NCBI GenBank assembly: GCA_037043235.1
Contig: JAWRVZ010000065.1
Location: 1,543,501-1,607,500 of the forward strand
Length of the DNA: 64,000 bases
Source of the DNA: Rhodeus uyekii
Lineage: Eukaryota; Chordata; Actinopteri; Cypriniformes; Acheilognathidae
Direction: 5' to 3'
Part shown: positions 52,001 through 60,758 of the stretch, one piece after another
How the letters are laid out: each line of letters starts with the position of its first letter
Numbering within the stretch: the stretch's first letter is position 1
Program-made: the position numbers and the translations under genes
The notes under the pieces: generated by a model
Database searches by the model: none
The model's input: the letters and a program-made list of their open reading frames with translations, nothing else
Told to the model about the DNA's origin: nothing

Positions 52001-55000
52001 ATGTGAAGTGAACGAGTGAGGCGGCGTGGACTCAGAGTGCTCGACCACCTGTAAGCTGCTCGTATCTCAAATATTTACTTGTATCTCAAAGCAAAATTTA
52101 AATTGAAGGCTTGCGCGTATATCTCAGAATACTCGTATGTCGGGACGCTCATATCACAAGGTATTACTGTACTTGTAAATAGTGTGAGTAGAGTGTTTAC
52201 ACTAAACATTTCAAAAACAGTGTATATAGTGCGACATTTGGGACACAACTAATAATTGTAGATGTGCCTTGAGCTGATGTGCAAGCTTTTCATTGTTAAA
52301 ATACGTTCTCTTGTCCTAGCGTAATGTGCATTTACTCTGGGAAACCTGCAGGTTCAACAAGCCACTTCAGGTCATATGCAAATGATATCATTACTTCCTA
52401 AATCATTTGCTTAAGTGAATACATTTTTTGCATTCTAAAGGTTCACAACACAGAAAGTAGAAATACTTTCAATTGTATTGCAGTGTAAATGTTTCTTAAA
52501 TATTTAAAACAAAAACAAATACGTTAAAATCCTATTAATGAAATAATTGTCAAAAGAAAAGTATTGATTATGTCAAGCATTATCCTTGTTTCTGAGTCTA
52601 TTCTCTAGGAATCAGCTTTTAATTTGTTCTGTTTGTAATCACATTAACTGTGCTAATGTAAGTACAGTGTTGTATTACTCAATATAACTTCATTAGTGAA
52701 GTTGCTTCTTGGTATCAGACACCAGAATGAGAGTCTTCTTGAGAATCCGGTTTTCCTTCCTCATTAATCAGTTACATTTAAAATGCCATTTAAATTTGAA
52801 TGGTCTGTATGGCAAATACTTTAAAAATGTATTTGCAAAAGAGAATTTGATCTTATACGTTTAAACAAAAGTATACAAGTTTATAAAACAGCATCATAAG
52901 CGTGCGATCAGCTGAATTTGGCATCTTAAGAAGAAATGTACTTGGCAACTACAGTGCTAATCTAGGGTGAGAGGCATATCGTGTGACCACAACACGTCAG
53001 TCACCATGGCAGCAGGCTTGGCAAAAGATTCATATGCTAATATGTTTAGTTATTCTGGTCAAAAACAACCAGAATAGCAGAGGGTGTTCCACCTGGCTGA
53101 ACACACACCCTCTGGCCTCTGGCCTCTGGTTTATACAAAGCCCTCGCTCAAGTGTCGTCACACACATCAATCAGAACACGCGCTGTCACTTAGTATCAAG
53201 CATACATCATTGTTTATTTACTTCACATTACAACAACAGCTCAGAACATTACCAAAAAGGAATCAGACAAACATTGAACAAAATTATACAGTGGGGGAAA
53301 TAAGTATTCAGCGCATCAACATCACCCAGAAATGAAAATTGTCATCAATTATTTACCCTCATGTCATTCCCAACCCATAAGTCGTTTGTTCTTCTTCGCA
53401 ATAGAAATTGAGATCTTTTTTATTTCTATTCCTCTGTTGACTCTATCTAATCAACTAACGCTGACACTTCAAGAAGTTTCAAAAGAGATTGTAAAACGAA
53501 TCCATATAAATTTGCATGAGTTACGCAGCACCTCTTTGCTTTAAGCTTCGGCGAGAACCAATGAGGTTCATTCTCGTGTTACGCATCACGTTTGAGCTTC
53601 GGCGAGAACCAATGAGGTTCATTCTCGTGTTAGGCAGCACGTTTGAGCTTCAGCAAGAACCAATGAGGTTCATTCTCGTGTTAGGCAGCACGTTTGAGCT
53701 TCAGCAAGAACCAATGAGGTTCATTCTCGTGTTAGGCAGCACGTTTGAGCTTCGGCGAGAACCAATGGGGTTCATTCTCGTGTTACGCAGCACGTTTGAG
53801 CTTCAGCGAGAACCAATGAGGTTAATTCTCGTGTTACGCAACACGCCTGAGCTTCAGCGAGAACCAATGAGGTTAATTCTCGTGTTACGCAGCACGTTTG
53901 AGCTTCAGCGAGAACCAATGAGGTTAATTCTCGTGTTACGCAGCACGTTTGAGCTTCAGCGAGAACCAATGAGGTTAATTCTCGTGTTACGCATCACGTT
54001 TGAGCTTCAGCGAGAACCAATGAGGTTAATTCTCGTGTTACGCAGCACGTTTGAGCTTCAGCGAGAACCAATGAGGTTAATTCTCGTGTTACGCAGCACG
54101 TTTGAGCTTCAGCGAGAACCAATGAGGTTAATTCTCGTGTTACGCAACACGTTTGAGCTTCAGCGAGAACCAATGAGGTTAATTCTCGTGTTACGCATCA
54201 CGTTTGAGCTTCAGCGAGAACCAATGAGGTTCATTCTCGTGTTGCGCAGCACGCCTGAGCTTCAGCGAGAACCAATGAGGTTCATTCTCGTGTTAGGCAG
54301 CACGTTTGAGCTTCAGCAAGAACCAATGAGGTTAATTCTCGTGTTACGCAGCACGTTTGAGCTTCAGCGAGAACCAATGAGGTTAATTCTCGTGTTACGC
54401 AGCACGTTTGAGCTTCAGCGAGAACCAATGAGGTTAATTCTCGTGTTACGCAGCACGTTTGAGCTTCGGCGAGAACCAATGAGGTTCATTCTCGTGTTAC
54501 GCAGCACGTTTGAGCTTCGGCGAGAACCAATGAGGTTCATTCTCGTGTTACGCAGCACGTTTGAGCATTGGCGAGAACCAATGAGGTTCATTCTCGTGTT
54601 ACGCAGCACGTTTGAGCTTCAGCGAGAACCAATGAGGTTAATTCTCGTGTTACGCAGCACGCCTGAGCTTCAGCGAGAACCAATGAGGTTAATTCTCGTG
54701 TTACGCATCACGTTTGAGCTTCAGCGAGAACCAATGAGGTTCATTCTCGTGTTACGCAGCACGTTTGAGCTTCAGCGAGAACCAATGAGGTTAATTCTCG
54801 TGTTACGCATCACGTTTGAGCTTCAGCGAGAACCAATGAGGTTAATTCTCGTGTTACGCAGCACGTTTGAGCTTCAGCGAGAACCAATGAGGTTAATTCT
54901 CGTGTTACGCAGCACGTTTGAGCTTCGGCGAGAACCAATGAGGTTAATTCTCGTGTTACGCAGCACGTTTGAGCTTCGGCGAGAACCAATGAGGTTCATT

Positions 55001-58000
55001 CTCGTGTTACGCAGCACGTTTGAGCTTCGGCGAGAACCAATGAGGTTCATTCTCATGTTACGCAGCACGTTTGAGCTTCGGCGAGAACCAATGAGGTTCA
55101 TTCTCGTGTTACGCAGCACGTTTGAGCTTCGGCGAGAACCAATGAGGTTAATTCTCGTGTTACGCAGCACGTTTGAGCTTCAGCGAGAACCAATGAGGTT
55201 CATTCTCGTGTTACGCAGCACGTTTGAGCTTCAGCGAGATCCAATGAGGTTCATTCCCGTGTTACGCATCAGGTTGGAGCTTTCACAAGTTCACACTTAC
55301 AAATGATTCAGGAGCAGTAAAGGTATGCGTATTTGGCATGCTGTCCGAGGAGAGGGCTCCGAGCTTGGTATTTAGCCCGAACCTGGAGCACTCCCCCTGT
55401 ATCCTGACTTTGCAAGGAACAATTAAGTGTGAGGAGTCGGGGTGGTGGAGGCATGCCGTAAACTGTCAAGAGGTGAAGGTCTATTATCCCTTTAAACACA
55501 CTTTCAGTGCAGCAATTCACATGAAGTTTTGACCAGACATTGGTATTAACTCAAGAAATTCAAACAGATATAGAAATATCAGAATATTATAATCCATAAA
55601 AAGTTATATTTAAGAAAGTGGAATGACACACAAAAGCTATACAAAAAGTATGATGGGTGGAGGCAAAGACCGTTCCCAAGACCATAACTATTCAGTAAGC
55701 AAGAACTGATTAGAATGTCAATGTGTTTCTTGAATGCAATGTAAGTTGCTTTGGATAAAAGTGTCTGCCAAATCTGTAAATGCAAAAAAAAAAAAAAAAA
55801 GCTAACACAATTTATTTTGAAATAAAAGTAACATCATTTTAGAAAATGTTTAGTGACATTATTTGTATTATTTTTAGCACATTTCTTTTATTTTCGCTCC
55901 TGAGCTGTGTGTGTCTGTGCAGGTAATTATCAACTATCTTGTCTTGTAATAAAGTAAAGTATCATGAATGAGTGAACACGGTCTTCTGCCATGGCTGGCT
56001 TGCTCTTAGGTGATCTGATCCGTACACACAAACAAGTGTGTGTTAAGTGACTCATCAAAGATGTTGTGCTCTGCAGAGGTGCAGCAGACGGTAACTTAGC
56101 AGCATCAGCACACGTCTCTGACACAACACGCTAACTAAGCGATGTAACCACAGCAGGGAATGCAGATAAGATAACTTCCTCTGTTTTCCTTACAGTAATC
56201 TGTCACTACAGCGCATTGACTCCTTGTCTGCGTGAAAATCAATCACTGATAATCAATCCCAACATGCCCCATTAAAAATTCCACTCCAAACAAACTCCAG
56301 TGCTAACCGTTTCCTCATGTCATTTTGTGTGCATGGCTGTCCTATTGTGGATGCAAAAAAATAACACAGTGGTAATTGATTCAGTAATTACAATACTTTC
56401 TGAGTTGTTATAAACAAATTAGTAGAAAATAACGGATTCATCACTAATGAGTAAGAATTGGGGATACAGGGAATATCGGTACCATGGGATGCTTTTCCCA
56501 AAAGCAACTATGATCACAAGTTCCGTCATTATTAATATTCTAATTTGTGCCACCATCTGATTTGCATACATTTACATATTTACAGGTTTTCAGATGACAT
56601 TGGTTAGTGTTGGGTTTTTAAATGGTATATTCTCCTATTTTTACATTTAAATTACATTTGCCATCATCTAATGCTTGCTTAAAGTAAATCTTTATTCGTC
56701 GACCCTACAAATTTAGTAAAAAATGTAGTATTTAGAACATCTGAAAATGAATAGGCCTATCAATTTGTCATATTGTAAATTATAATGTATATTTACATTT
56801 ATGCATTTGGCAGATGCTTTTATCTAAAGCGACATTCAAGAAACACATTGACATTCTAATCAGTTCTTGCTTTCCCTGGGAATCGAACCCATGACCTTGG
56901 CGTTGCAAGCGCCACGCTCTACTGTTTGAGCTACAGGAAAGAAAATTTACTTCACTCTTTTAAATTTTTTATTTTTAGTGCTTTATTTTAAGACAAAATA
57001 GTATTTCAATATGGTTATTATACTTTAATATTATTAATTTAATAGATTTATCACAACTTTTTTTTGTCAAATCAACAAATTTATGTGTTTAATATAATAT
57101 TTTGCTATATATATATATACACTCCATTTTTTCATTGAACTCAGTATTTTAAAGCAACCAGGTTCGTTTTTTTTTTAGTTAAAACAACTTTTTTTTTTTT
57201 TTTACAGTTTTACATTGATGCATCCCTACTAAGAATGAAATGCACCAAGTGATAGTGCCATTTATTGCACAAAATAAAATCATATGCAAATAAAGTTCCA
57301 AAGAGTACACCGAGAATTTGTAAAAGCAAAACATGCATCCAAGAACATTGACAATTTGCATCTAACTTTCCATATTTACAACGGTTTAAGGTGGAGTGTT
57401 GATACTGTTTTTGTTTTAGTGACGTTGGGAAATATCTGGAACAACTGTCATAATGTTCCATTTTTAGCAGCCTTTATGTAAAAGTAAATTACTACATATT
57501 ATTCATCTCTTTCCTGCCTCAGAGGCCAAGATGTGTTCCAGAGGTGCATGAGAAACACCCAAAAGTCTTTTAAACACACACACACACACAAACATACATT
57601 AAGTGTCTCTATCCAGCACAAACACTACAAACCAGACAATCCTGTTCTGGATAGTTTCAGGTTTCATTCAATGATCAGATCAAGCACTGTGATCTACTGT
57701 ATCTGAGGTAAAAGATGTGTATGTGTGTGTACGGATAAGCAAAAAAGCCATTTATATACATGTACACAGCACTGCAAGAACTGAAAAACAACCTCTGACT
57801 CAGAAATGGGAACTGGAAAGAGAAACTAGAAAGCTATGACCAAACATTTTTTTTAGAAAGATAACCTAAAAATATAATTGAGACTAGTCCAGGGGTCTGC
57901 AACCTTCAAAATTAAAAGAGCCATTTTGGCCTCTTTACTACCGAATAAAATTCACAGGAGCCTCAAAACCTATGTGATCCCTGAAATGAAAATAACACTG

Positions 58001-59152
58001 CATATGAAGGTTTATATCCAGTTTGCAATACATAAAATAACTAAAGTGTGTAGCATTTATGAAATTACAGAACTACAAAAATAAAACTAATGACATTTTA
58101 TTGCTGTTTGTGGCAATGGAAAACATCAAAATATATATTTTTTTACATATTTAAATTATGTAACAAGATTACTTCGATCTCTAAATTTAAGAGGTATACC
58201 ATTGAAAAAAATAAATTCATTAATAAAATAGCTTATTTATTGATTCCCATATATATTTTTCAAAGCTAGGGGAGCCTCTGCACAGGGATGAAAGAGCCGA
58301 TTTGTTCACGATTTGAACAAAATTTAAGAGTGTTGTTTTCAGATTTCATTGGTGATTTCAAATCTGACATTTAATGGTAAGCTTGGTGATCATCTTTGGA
58401 GAATTTGCTGTTTCCCCATTTGAAGAAATGCTGTACTTGCATGGCTGAAACGGCTGCCTGAGAAGCGTTTCAAAGCGCCCCTTAAAGGGTCTTTGGCCAA
58501 GCATTTGCTCTAATACGTTAAGCAACAATAATGCTTGAATCTGGTTTGTTTGCGTCATTTCCCAATCCTGTTTCCACCTCTTCTTCCCATCATTTCCTTT
58601 CGTCTTCTTAATACTTAAAGTTCAAGACATCAACCAAATGACTATGCTTTTTTTTGTCTTGTGTTTTTTTAATTATTTTTTCCTTCTAATTAATTGTAAT
58701 GTTTTCATTTCAGAGTGTATAAATGTATGCTGTTGCACTCTTATTGCTCATTGTGGTTTTGCGATGCGATTTATTGAATTATTTTAATTCAGAAATATCC
58801 TCAGGGGTGTTTACGCAGTACATTTTGAACTAGTGCCCTTTCTACAAACACCAGGTGCTACTACACACACTGGACTGGACTATCTCCAGTCCCTATTTAC
58901 CTAATTGGATGTGATATGGTGCTTTAATTAGAATTAATGATCAAGTGGGTCAGATCCACCAAGGGTTCAGATTAACTCCAGGCCAATCAGTTGCACTGAG
59001 AGCGAGAGTAAGGCGGAGAGATTTGCATAAACCAACTGCTCATGTCTGTTTCAGTTACAGTCACACGTCCAACAAGGAAGATTATTCACCCATTCACCCT
59101 GCAGGCCAACCGTAAACATCCTGAAACCATATTGAACCCATCCATCTGTCCT

Positions 59153-59236
<84 letters not shown>

Positions 59237-59240
59237 CCGG

Positions 59241-59300
<60 letters not shown>

Positions 59301-60755
59301 GGTATCTATCTATCTATCTATCTATCGGTATCTATCTATCTATCTATCCATCCGTCTACCATCTATCTATCTATCATCCATTCATCCACCTTCTATCTAT
59401 CCTTCTATCTATCCATCTATCTATCATTCATCCATCCATCTACCTTCTATCTATCTATCCATCCATCATCCATCCATCGAGTCTACCATCTGTCTATCCG
59501 TCTACTATCTATTCATCCATCCATTTACCTTCTATCTATCTATCCAATCATCCATCCGTCTACCATCTATCCATTCATCCATCCATCTACCATCTATCTG
59601 TCTATCTATCATCCATCTATCCATTTATCTATCCGTCTACTATCTATCCATCCATCCATTTACCTTCTATCTATCTATCTATCCATTCATCCATCCGTCT
59701 ACCATCTATCTATCCATCCATCATCCATCCATCCGTCTATCATCTATCTGTCTATCTATCTATCTATCTATCTATCCATTCATCCATCCATCTACTATCT
59801 CTCATCCATCCATTTACCATCTATCTATCTATCTATCCATCATCCATCCATCCGTCTATCATCTATCTATCTATCTACCATCTATCCGTCTACTATCTAT
59901 CCATCCATCTATCTATCCATCTATCCGTCTTTCTTTCTGTCTGTCTGTCTGTTTGTCTGTCTGTCGTTCTATCGGTCTGTCGATCTATCTATCTATTCTG
60001 TGTGACTCTCTACAAAGCCATAGAATGACATAGAAACTATGAAAAACATAGAAAATGACATAGAAACTAGCTACAATTTGCAAGGCAAGAAATACATGTT
60101 ACCATGCCAAAACATACTTTAGCAGCACAACAGCCTGAACGTGAATTTCAGGGAATATCAGTAGACTGTCTATTAACCGACAACCTTGCGTTTTTATGTA
60201 AAAGTCACCAATTAATTTATTGATTTATTTGTTTCTTCTTTTTTTCCTTTTTCTGAGGCAGCTGCTTCACGGGCTTGTAAATCGCCTACTAAAACGAAAC
60301 GTTGTGGAAAACCCGCAGTAAATCCTCCTCATTTCCAACAACAGAGGGAATCCCCACAAATTCCCTTCCCTTTCTCACGCTTCCGAGCGGCTGTGGGGGA
60401 AACACGTCTGATGTCGAAAGCGCGTTCACAGACACGAGCGCCTGGACGCGGAGACGCGCTCGTTCCCGGGAGCGCAGAATCTCCAGAAACCTATACAAAT
60501 ACAGCCTATATTAAGTCTATGACTTGTGCTCGAATGTGTTTTACGCTGCAAGCACTCAATATGCATGTCACATTTAAAGGCAGACGTTTTCCTCCCAAAT
60601 TCCCTAAAACCGACCTATTCTTTACAACACTGAAGCAGCGCGTAAAGGACCCTTCACCAGCAGGCAAACAGAAGGAACATCATTCAGCGGCTGTATGTTG
60701 ATCCTTAACGCAGTTCCTCACCGTACAAGGCGTTTCGGGTTATCTGGCCTCCCAT
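22745..60755 (-). CDS. neurl1: Neuralized E3 ubiquitin-protein ligase 1, complete, six coding exons
   Basis: NEURL1 is a RING E3 ligase. The Neuralized family ubiquitinates Notch ligands to promote their endocytosis, and the vertebrate protein also acts at synapses. Coding exons on the - strand are 60722-60755, 45339-45580, 43101-43422, 27880-28575, 23588-23737 and 22745-22986. They total 1686 nt, or 561 residues plus stop, and every junction is GT-AG and in phase. Residues 1-11 are a possible N-myristoylation peptide (MGGQ). NHR1 spans about 48-199 and NHR2 about 280-431. A serine/proline linker follows, then a C3HC4 RING with C508, C511, C523, H525, C529, C532, C544 and C547. An in-frame TGA two codons before the ATG supports the start. 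Teleosts often keep two copies (a/b), and I cannot tell which this is. A second first exon outside the window is possible. Confidence 0.95.
23160..23412. mobile_element. Foldback MITE in neurl1 intron 5
   Basis: The outer ends GAGAGCCCCTAAAGGG and TTAGAGGCTCCC are related inversely. The inner arms (about 23246-23282 and 23330-23366) are strong inverted repeats sharing TTTTGCGTTCCCCC. TTTGCG words recur throughout. The family is dispersed in cyprinid genomes as I recall. No coding capacity. Confidence 0.6.
23588..23737 (-). CDS. neurl1: neurl1 exon 5: serine/proline linker
   Basis: Reads [20 protein letters not shown] and further low-complexity linker between NHR2 and RING. Acceptor ATATTCAG. 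The donor is AAG|GTCTGC, a weak match after the GT. The phase fits both neighbours. The linker is poorly conserved in the family, so the placement rests on phase and the leading ILGST. Confidence 0.85.
23860..24180 (+). mobile_element. 3' end of a LINE-like element
   Basis: The stretch ends with GTACAGCACTTTGGGCTGC, then GTGTTTTATAAATAAACT and short AACTA repeats. This is the style of fish LINE/SINE 3' tails. Truncated and non-coding. Confidence 0.45.
24181..25842. other. neurl1 intron 4 sequence, no feature seen
   Basis: No exon or recognisable repeat found on either strand. Confidence 0.4.
25843..26183. mobile_element. MITE with terminal inverted repeats
   Basis: Left end ACACTACACTTCAAAATTTG; the right end read in complement is ACACTACTCTTCAAAAGTTT. 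The interior AT-rich phrases resemble a very common cyprinid dispersed repeat. Confidence 0.6.
26181..26213 (+). repeat. (GT)n microsatellite
   Basis: Pure GT tract adjoining the MITE right end. Confidence 0.95.
26214..27879. other. neurl1 intron 4 sequence, no feature seen
   Basis: Ordinary intron between the GT tract and the NHR2 exon. I saw no exon, RNA gene or convincing repeat. Confidence 0.4.
27880..28575 (-). CDS. neurl1: neurl1 exon 4: linker and complete NHR2
   Basis: The 696-bp exon begins [15 protein letters not shown] and continues through LSVSLCDLN. It then carries NHR2: [48 protein letters not shown] and [15 protein letters not shown], ending LRILG. Acceptor GTCCCACAG and donor GTAAGC. 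NHR domains bind partner proteins, in the fly including the Delta intracellular region. Confidence 0.97.
28733..29020. mobile_element. hAT (Charlie-like) MITE, 288 bp
   Basis: Left CAGTGGTTCAGGAACCTTTT; the right end in complement is CAGTGGTTCTCAACCTATTT. These are hAT terminal repeats. The expected 8-bp target duplication is not recognisable. No transposase coding. Confidence 0.75.
29021..31129. other. neurl1 intron 3 sequence
   Basis: No exon seen. There is a short GT/G run at about 30110-30133. Nothing else could be assigned. Confidence 0.4.
31136..31753 (+). mobile_element. Candidate solo LTR, 618 bp
   Basis: A CpG-rich, T-rich strand-asymmetric block in AT-rich DNA. It is flanked by direct repeats TTTGCC (31130-31135 and 31754-31759) and its ends read GTG...CAC. 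Inside is a promoter-like GTGTATTTAATCCCTC segment. There are no coding frames of note. Composition and layout fit a Gypsy-like solo LTR, but the family is not identified. Confidence 0.4.
32676..33395. repeat. Tandem duplication, two copies of about 360 bp
   Basis: Copy 1 starts TATCAAAGATGACG at 32676 and copy 2 starts with the same words at 33041. They stay alignable to CACAGACTA at about 33021 and 33379. Shared phrases include TTTCACTATATCATTGCTAG and GTGTTAATGCTATCTATTA. Copies differ by scattered substitutions and small indels, so the event is old. Confidence 0.88.
33396..36464. other. neurl1 intron 3 sequence
   Basis: No exon seen. About 34900-35020 resembles a dispersed repeat tail (CCTGATG... 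GAAACGTTG phrase). About 33770-33960 is a dense, high-complexity stretch noted as a possible regulatory element. Confidence 0.4.
36465..36680 (+). mobile_element. Dispersed non-autonomous repeat, same family as 53330-53520
   Basis: Shares with 53330-53520 the order AATGAAAATT, TCACCCTCATG, CTTCTTCG, then CTTCAA...AG and GTTGTAAAG/ATTGTAAAAC. This is a common cyprinid repeat opening. Only the 5' part is kept here. Confidence 0.6.
36681..40100. other. neurl1 intron 3 sequence
   Basis: No exon, RNA gene or clear repeat boundary found. Short A/T runs only. Confidence 0.4.
40159..41420 (+). pseudogene. Second DIRS-type gag remnant
   Basis: The frame 40159-40322 reads [20 protein letters not shown], then CLGDQHA and GAGCKHC. 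This is the same C-x2-C-L-G-x3-H / C-x2-C motif as in the first DIRS copy. Further matches are [10 protein letters not shown] near 40950 and [12 protein letters not shown] near 41200. Stops and shifts occur throughout. No terminal repeats, RT or recombinase were found next to it, so it is a gag-only fragment. It is a different lineage from the 110-4823 copy, judged by its low similarity. Confidence 0.72.
41569..42200. repeat. Tandem array, period about 185 bp, about 3.4 diverged copies
   Basis: Copies begin near 41569, 41758, 41940 and 42128 (the last partial). Each runs from a GGTGGACTATTC-like start through TTGCGCAATAGGACAGA-like and TGTATTGCGCTT-like words to TATATGAAG. It directly follows the gag remnant and may belong to the same element. 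Confidence 0.75.
42201..43100. other. neurl1 intron 3 sequence, no feature seen
   Basis: AT-rich intron between the 185-bp array and exon 3. No exon or repeat boundary seen. Confidence 0.4.
43101..43422 (-). CDS. neurl1: neurl1 exon 3: main part of NHR1
   Basis: Reads [20 protein letters not shown] and ends LTRGVQLL-G before GTGAGA. It contains [15 protein letters not shown] and [10 protein letters not shown], classic NHR1 segments. Acceptor TGTCTTTAG. Confidence 0.97.
43423..45338. other. neurl1 intron 2
   Basis: No exon seen. It contains a short minisatellite at 44798-44881. Confidence 0.5.
44798..44881 (+). repeat. 20-bp minisatellite with GGAAGT cores, about 4 copies
   Basis: The unit CAGGAAGTGCACGACAGACA is repeated with small changes. 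Each unit carries an ETS-like GGAAGT core. Confidence 0.85.
45339..45580 (-). CDS. neurl1: neurl1 exon 2: start of NHR1
   Basis: It completes Asp, then reads [16 protein letters not shown], the linker to [17 protein letters not shown] and [15 protein letters not shown], and ends YEQVRLK before GTAAGA. Acceptor TCTTCTAG. Strong match to the family N-terminal region. Confidence 0.97.
46008..46036 (+). repeat. (GT)n microsatellite
   Basis: Pure GT tract in intron 1. Confidence 0.93.
46279..46510 (-). mobile_element. Tc1/mariner-like fragment
   Basis: Begins ACTGTGCAAAAGTCTTAGGC, a terminal sequence frequent in fish Tc1-like elements, and continues with a decayed transposase-side segment (TTCTTCTGGATTTAGTCTGT). 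Confidence 0.6.
46511..48007. other. neurl1 intron 1, no feature seen
   Basis: No exon or assignable repeat. The open frame at 47137-47502 has no recognisable domain and is not supported. Confidence 0.4.
48008..48718 (-). mobile_element. tRNA-derived SINE, interrupted by a MITE
   Basis: On the - strand it starts CTTTCCTGTAGCTTAATCAG (box A region), has GGTTCAATTCCC (box B), and ends in the ATAAAAGCGTCTGCCAAATG tail shared with LINE 3' ends. Bases 48051-48609 are a later insertion. Confidence 0.8.
48051..48609. mobile_element. Harbinger-like MITE, 559 bp, nested in the SINE
   Basis: Ends AGGGCCAGTCACACAGC and, in complement, AGGCCCAGTCACACAGC (one mismatch in 17). The target TTA is duplicated (48048-48050 and 48610-48612); TWA duplications are typical of PIF/Harbinger. 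The interior is CpG-rich with many ACGCA/TGCGT words. The SINE copy at 55690-55801 shows the uninterrupted site. No transposase. Confidence 0.78.
49341..49900 (-). mobile_element. Tc1/mariner-like element, decayed transposase
   Basis: Starts CACTGCCCAGCCAAAAAAGA. On the - strand the middle reads an [18 protein letters not shown] segment, the C-terminal part of Tc1-type transposases, broken by stops. Boundaries are approximate. Confidence 0.55.
50390..50521. mobile_element. Tigger/pogo-like right end
   Basis: Contains TTTACGAGCTCGCTC and ends AACTCGTAAACCGAGGTATTACTG before TA. This is the typical terminal region of Tigger elements. The left end was not found. Confidence 0.65.
51584..52169. 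mobile_element. Tigger/pogo-like MITE, 586 bp
   Basis: Ends CAGTAATA... and ...GGTATTACTG are inverted, with TA on both sides. The right part has CTCGTATCTCAAATATTTAC, Tigger-like sub-terminal words. The interior is non-coding and CpG-rich. Confidence 0.6.
53288..53540 (+). mobile_element. Dispersed repeat pieces flanking the minisatellite
   Basis: A TACAGTGGGGGAAATAAGTA start (Tc1-type terminal sequence) is followed from 53330 by the same non-autonomous repeat seen at 36465. Its sequence leads without a break into the first minisatellite unit. Confidence 0.55.
53541..55285 (+). repeat. 51-bp minisatellite, 34 units
   Basis: The unit runs through GAGCTTCAGCGAGAACCAAT, GAGGTTAATTCTCGTG and TTACGCAGCACGTTT. 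The period of 51 is a multiple of 3 and a typical unit lacks stops in several frames, so a 596-codon open frame (17-residue repeat) appears on + and shorter ones on -. I regard none as coding: no start context, splice or homology. Variants are TTCATT/TTAATT, CAGCG/CGGCG/CAGCA and CACGCCTGAG. Each unit carries a CCAAT box and short inverted arms CGAGAA/TTCTCG. It lies in neurl1 intron 1. Confidence 0.95.
55690..55801 (+). mobile_element. SINE, 5'-truncated, with A tail
   Basis: Runs AGCAAGAACTGATTAGAATG, CTTGAATGCAATGTAAGTTG and GATAAAAGTGTCTGCC to a 17-18 A tail. Same family as 48008-48718 and 56789-56943, opposite strand. Confidence 0.75.
56789..56943 (-). mobile_element. tRNA-derived SINE, nearly complete
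   Basis: On the - strand: CTGTAGCTCAAACAGTAGAG (box A), GGTTCGATTCCC (box B), AAGCAAGAACTGATTAGAAT, and the tail ATAAAAGCATCTGCCAAATG. It looks like a tRNA gene at its head but continues into the SINE body, so it is not a tRNA gene. Confidence 0.82.
57889..58300. mobile_element. hAT-like fragment
   Basis: Starts CAGGGGTCTGCAACCTTC and AAAGAGCCATTTTGG, a common hAT terminal sequence. A related GGGAGCCTCTGCACAGGGAT stretch lies near 58266. The right terminal repeat is missing. Confidence 0.6.
59152..59995 (+). repeat. (TCTA)n tetranucleotide repeat, about 840 bp, interrupted
   Basis: Clean TCTA at first, then mixed with GGTA, TCCA and CATC words and ending in TCTG/TGTC. The 328-codon open frame over it is repeat translation only. 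Confidence 0.95.
60722..60755 (-). CDS. neurl1: neurl1 exon 1 coding part ([11 protein letters not shown])
   Basis: The - strand reads ATG GGA GGC CAG ATA ACC CGA AAC, continuing to TAC-G before the donor GTGAGG. The single leftover G joins AC of exon 2 to give Asp. This yields [18 protein letters not shown], in line with a known N terminus of the family as I recall it. Gly2 suits N-myristoylation. The exon is too short for any open-frame scan. Confidence 0.86.
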
Positions 60756-60758
60756 GAC

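Noticed and set aside
53541..55285. CRISPR-like array
   Set aside because: Units are contiguous with no unique spacers, and the genome is vertebrate.
53516..55306. 596-codon open frame with a 17-residue repeat, as a repetitive protein gene
   Set aside because: It is the translation of a 51-bp minisatellite. Long frames also occur on the other strand, variation is at DNA level without codon bias, and it lies inside a neurl1 intron on the opposite strand.
56870..56943. tRNA gene on the - strand
   Set aside because: Box A and box B are present, but the sequence continues into a SINE body and LINE-like tail also seen in two other copies.
59042..60028. 328-codon open frame rich in Ser-Ile-Tyr-Leu
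   Set aside because: Pure translation of a TCTA tetranucleotide tract, which has no stops on this strand.
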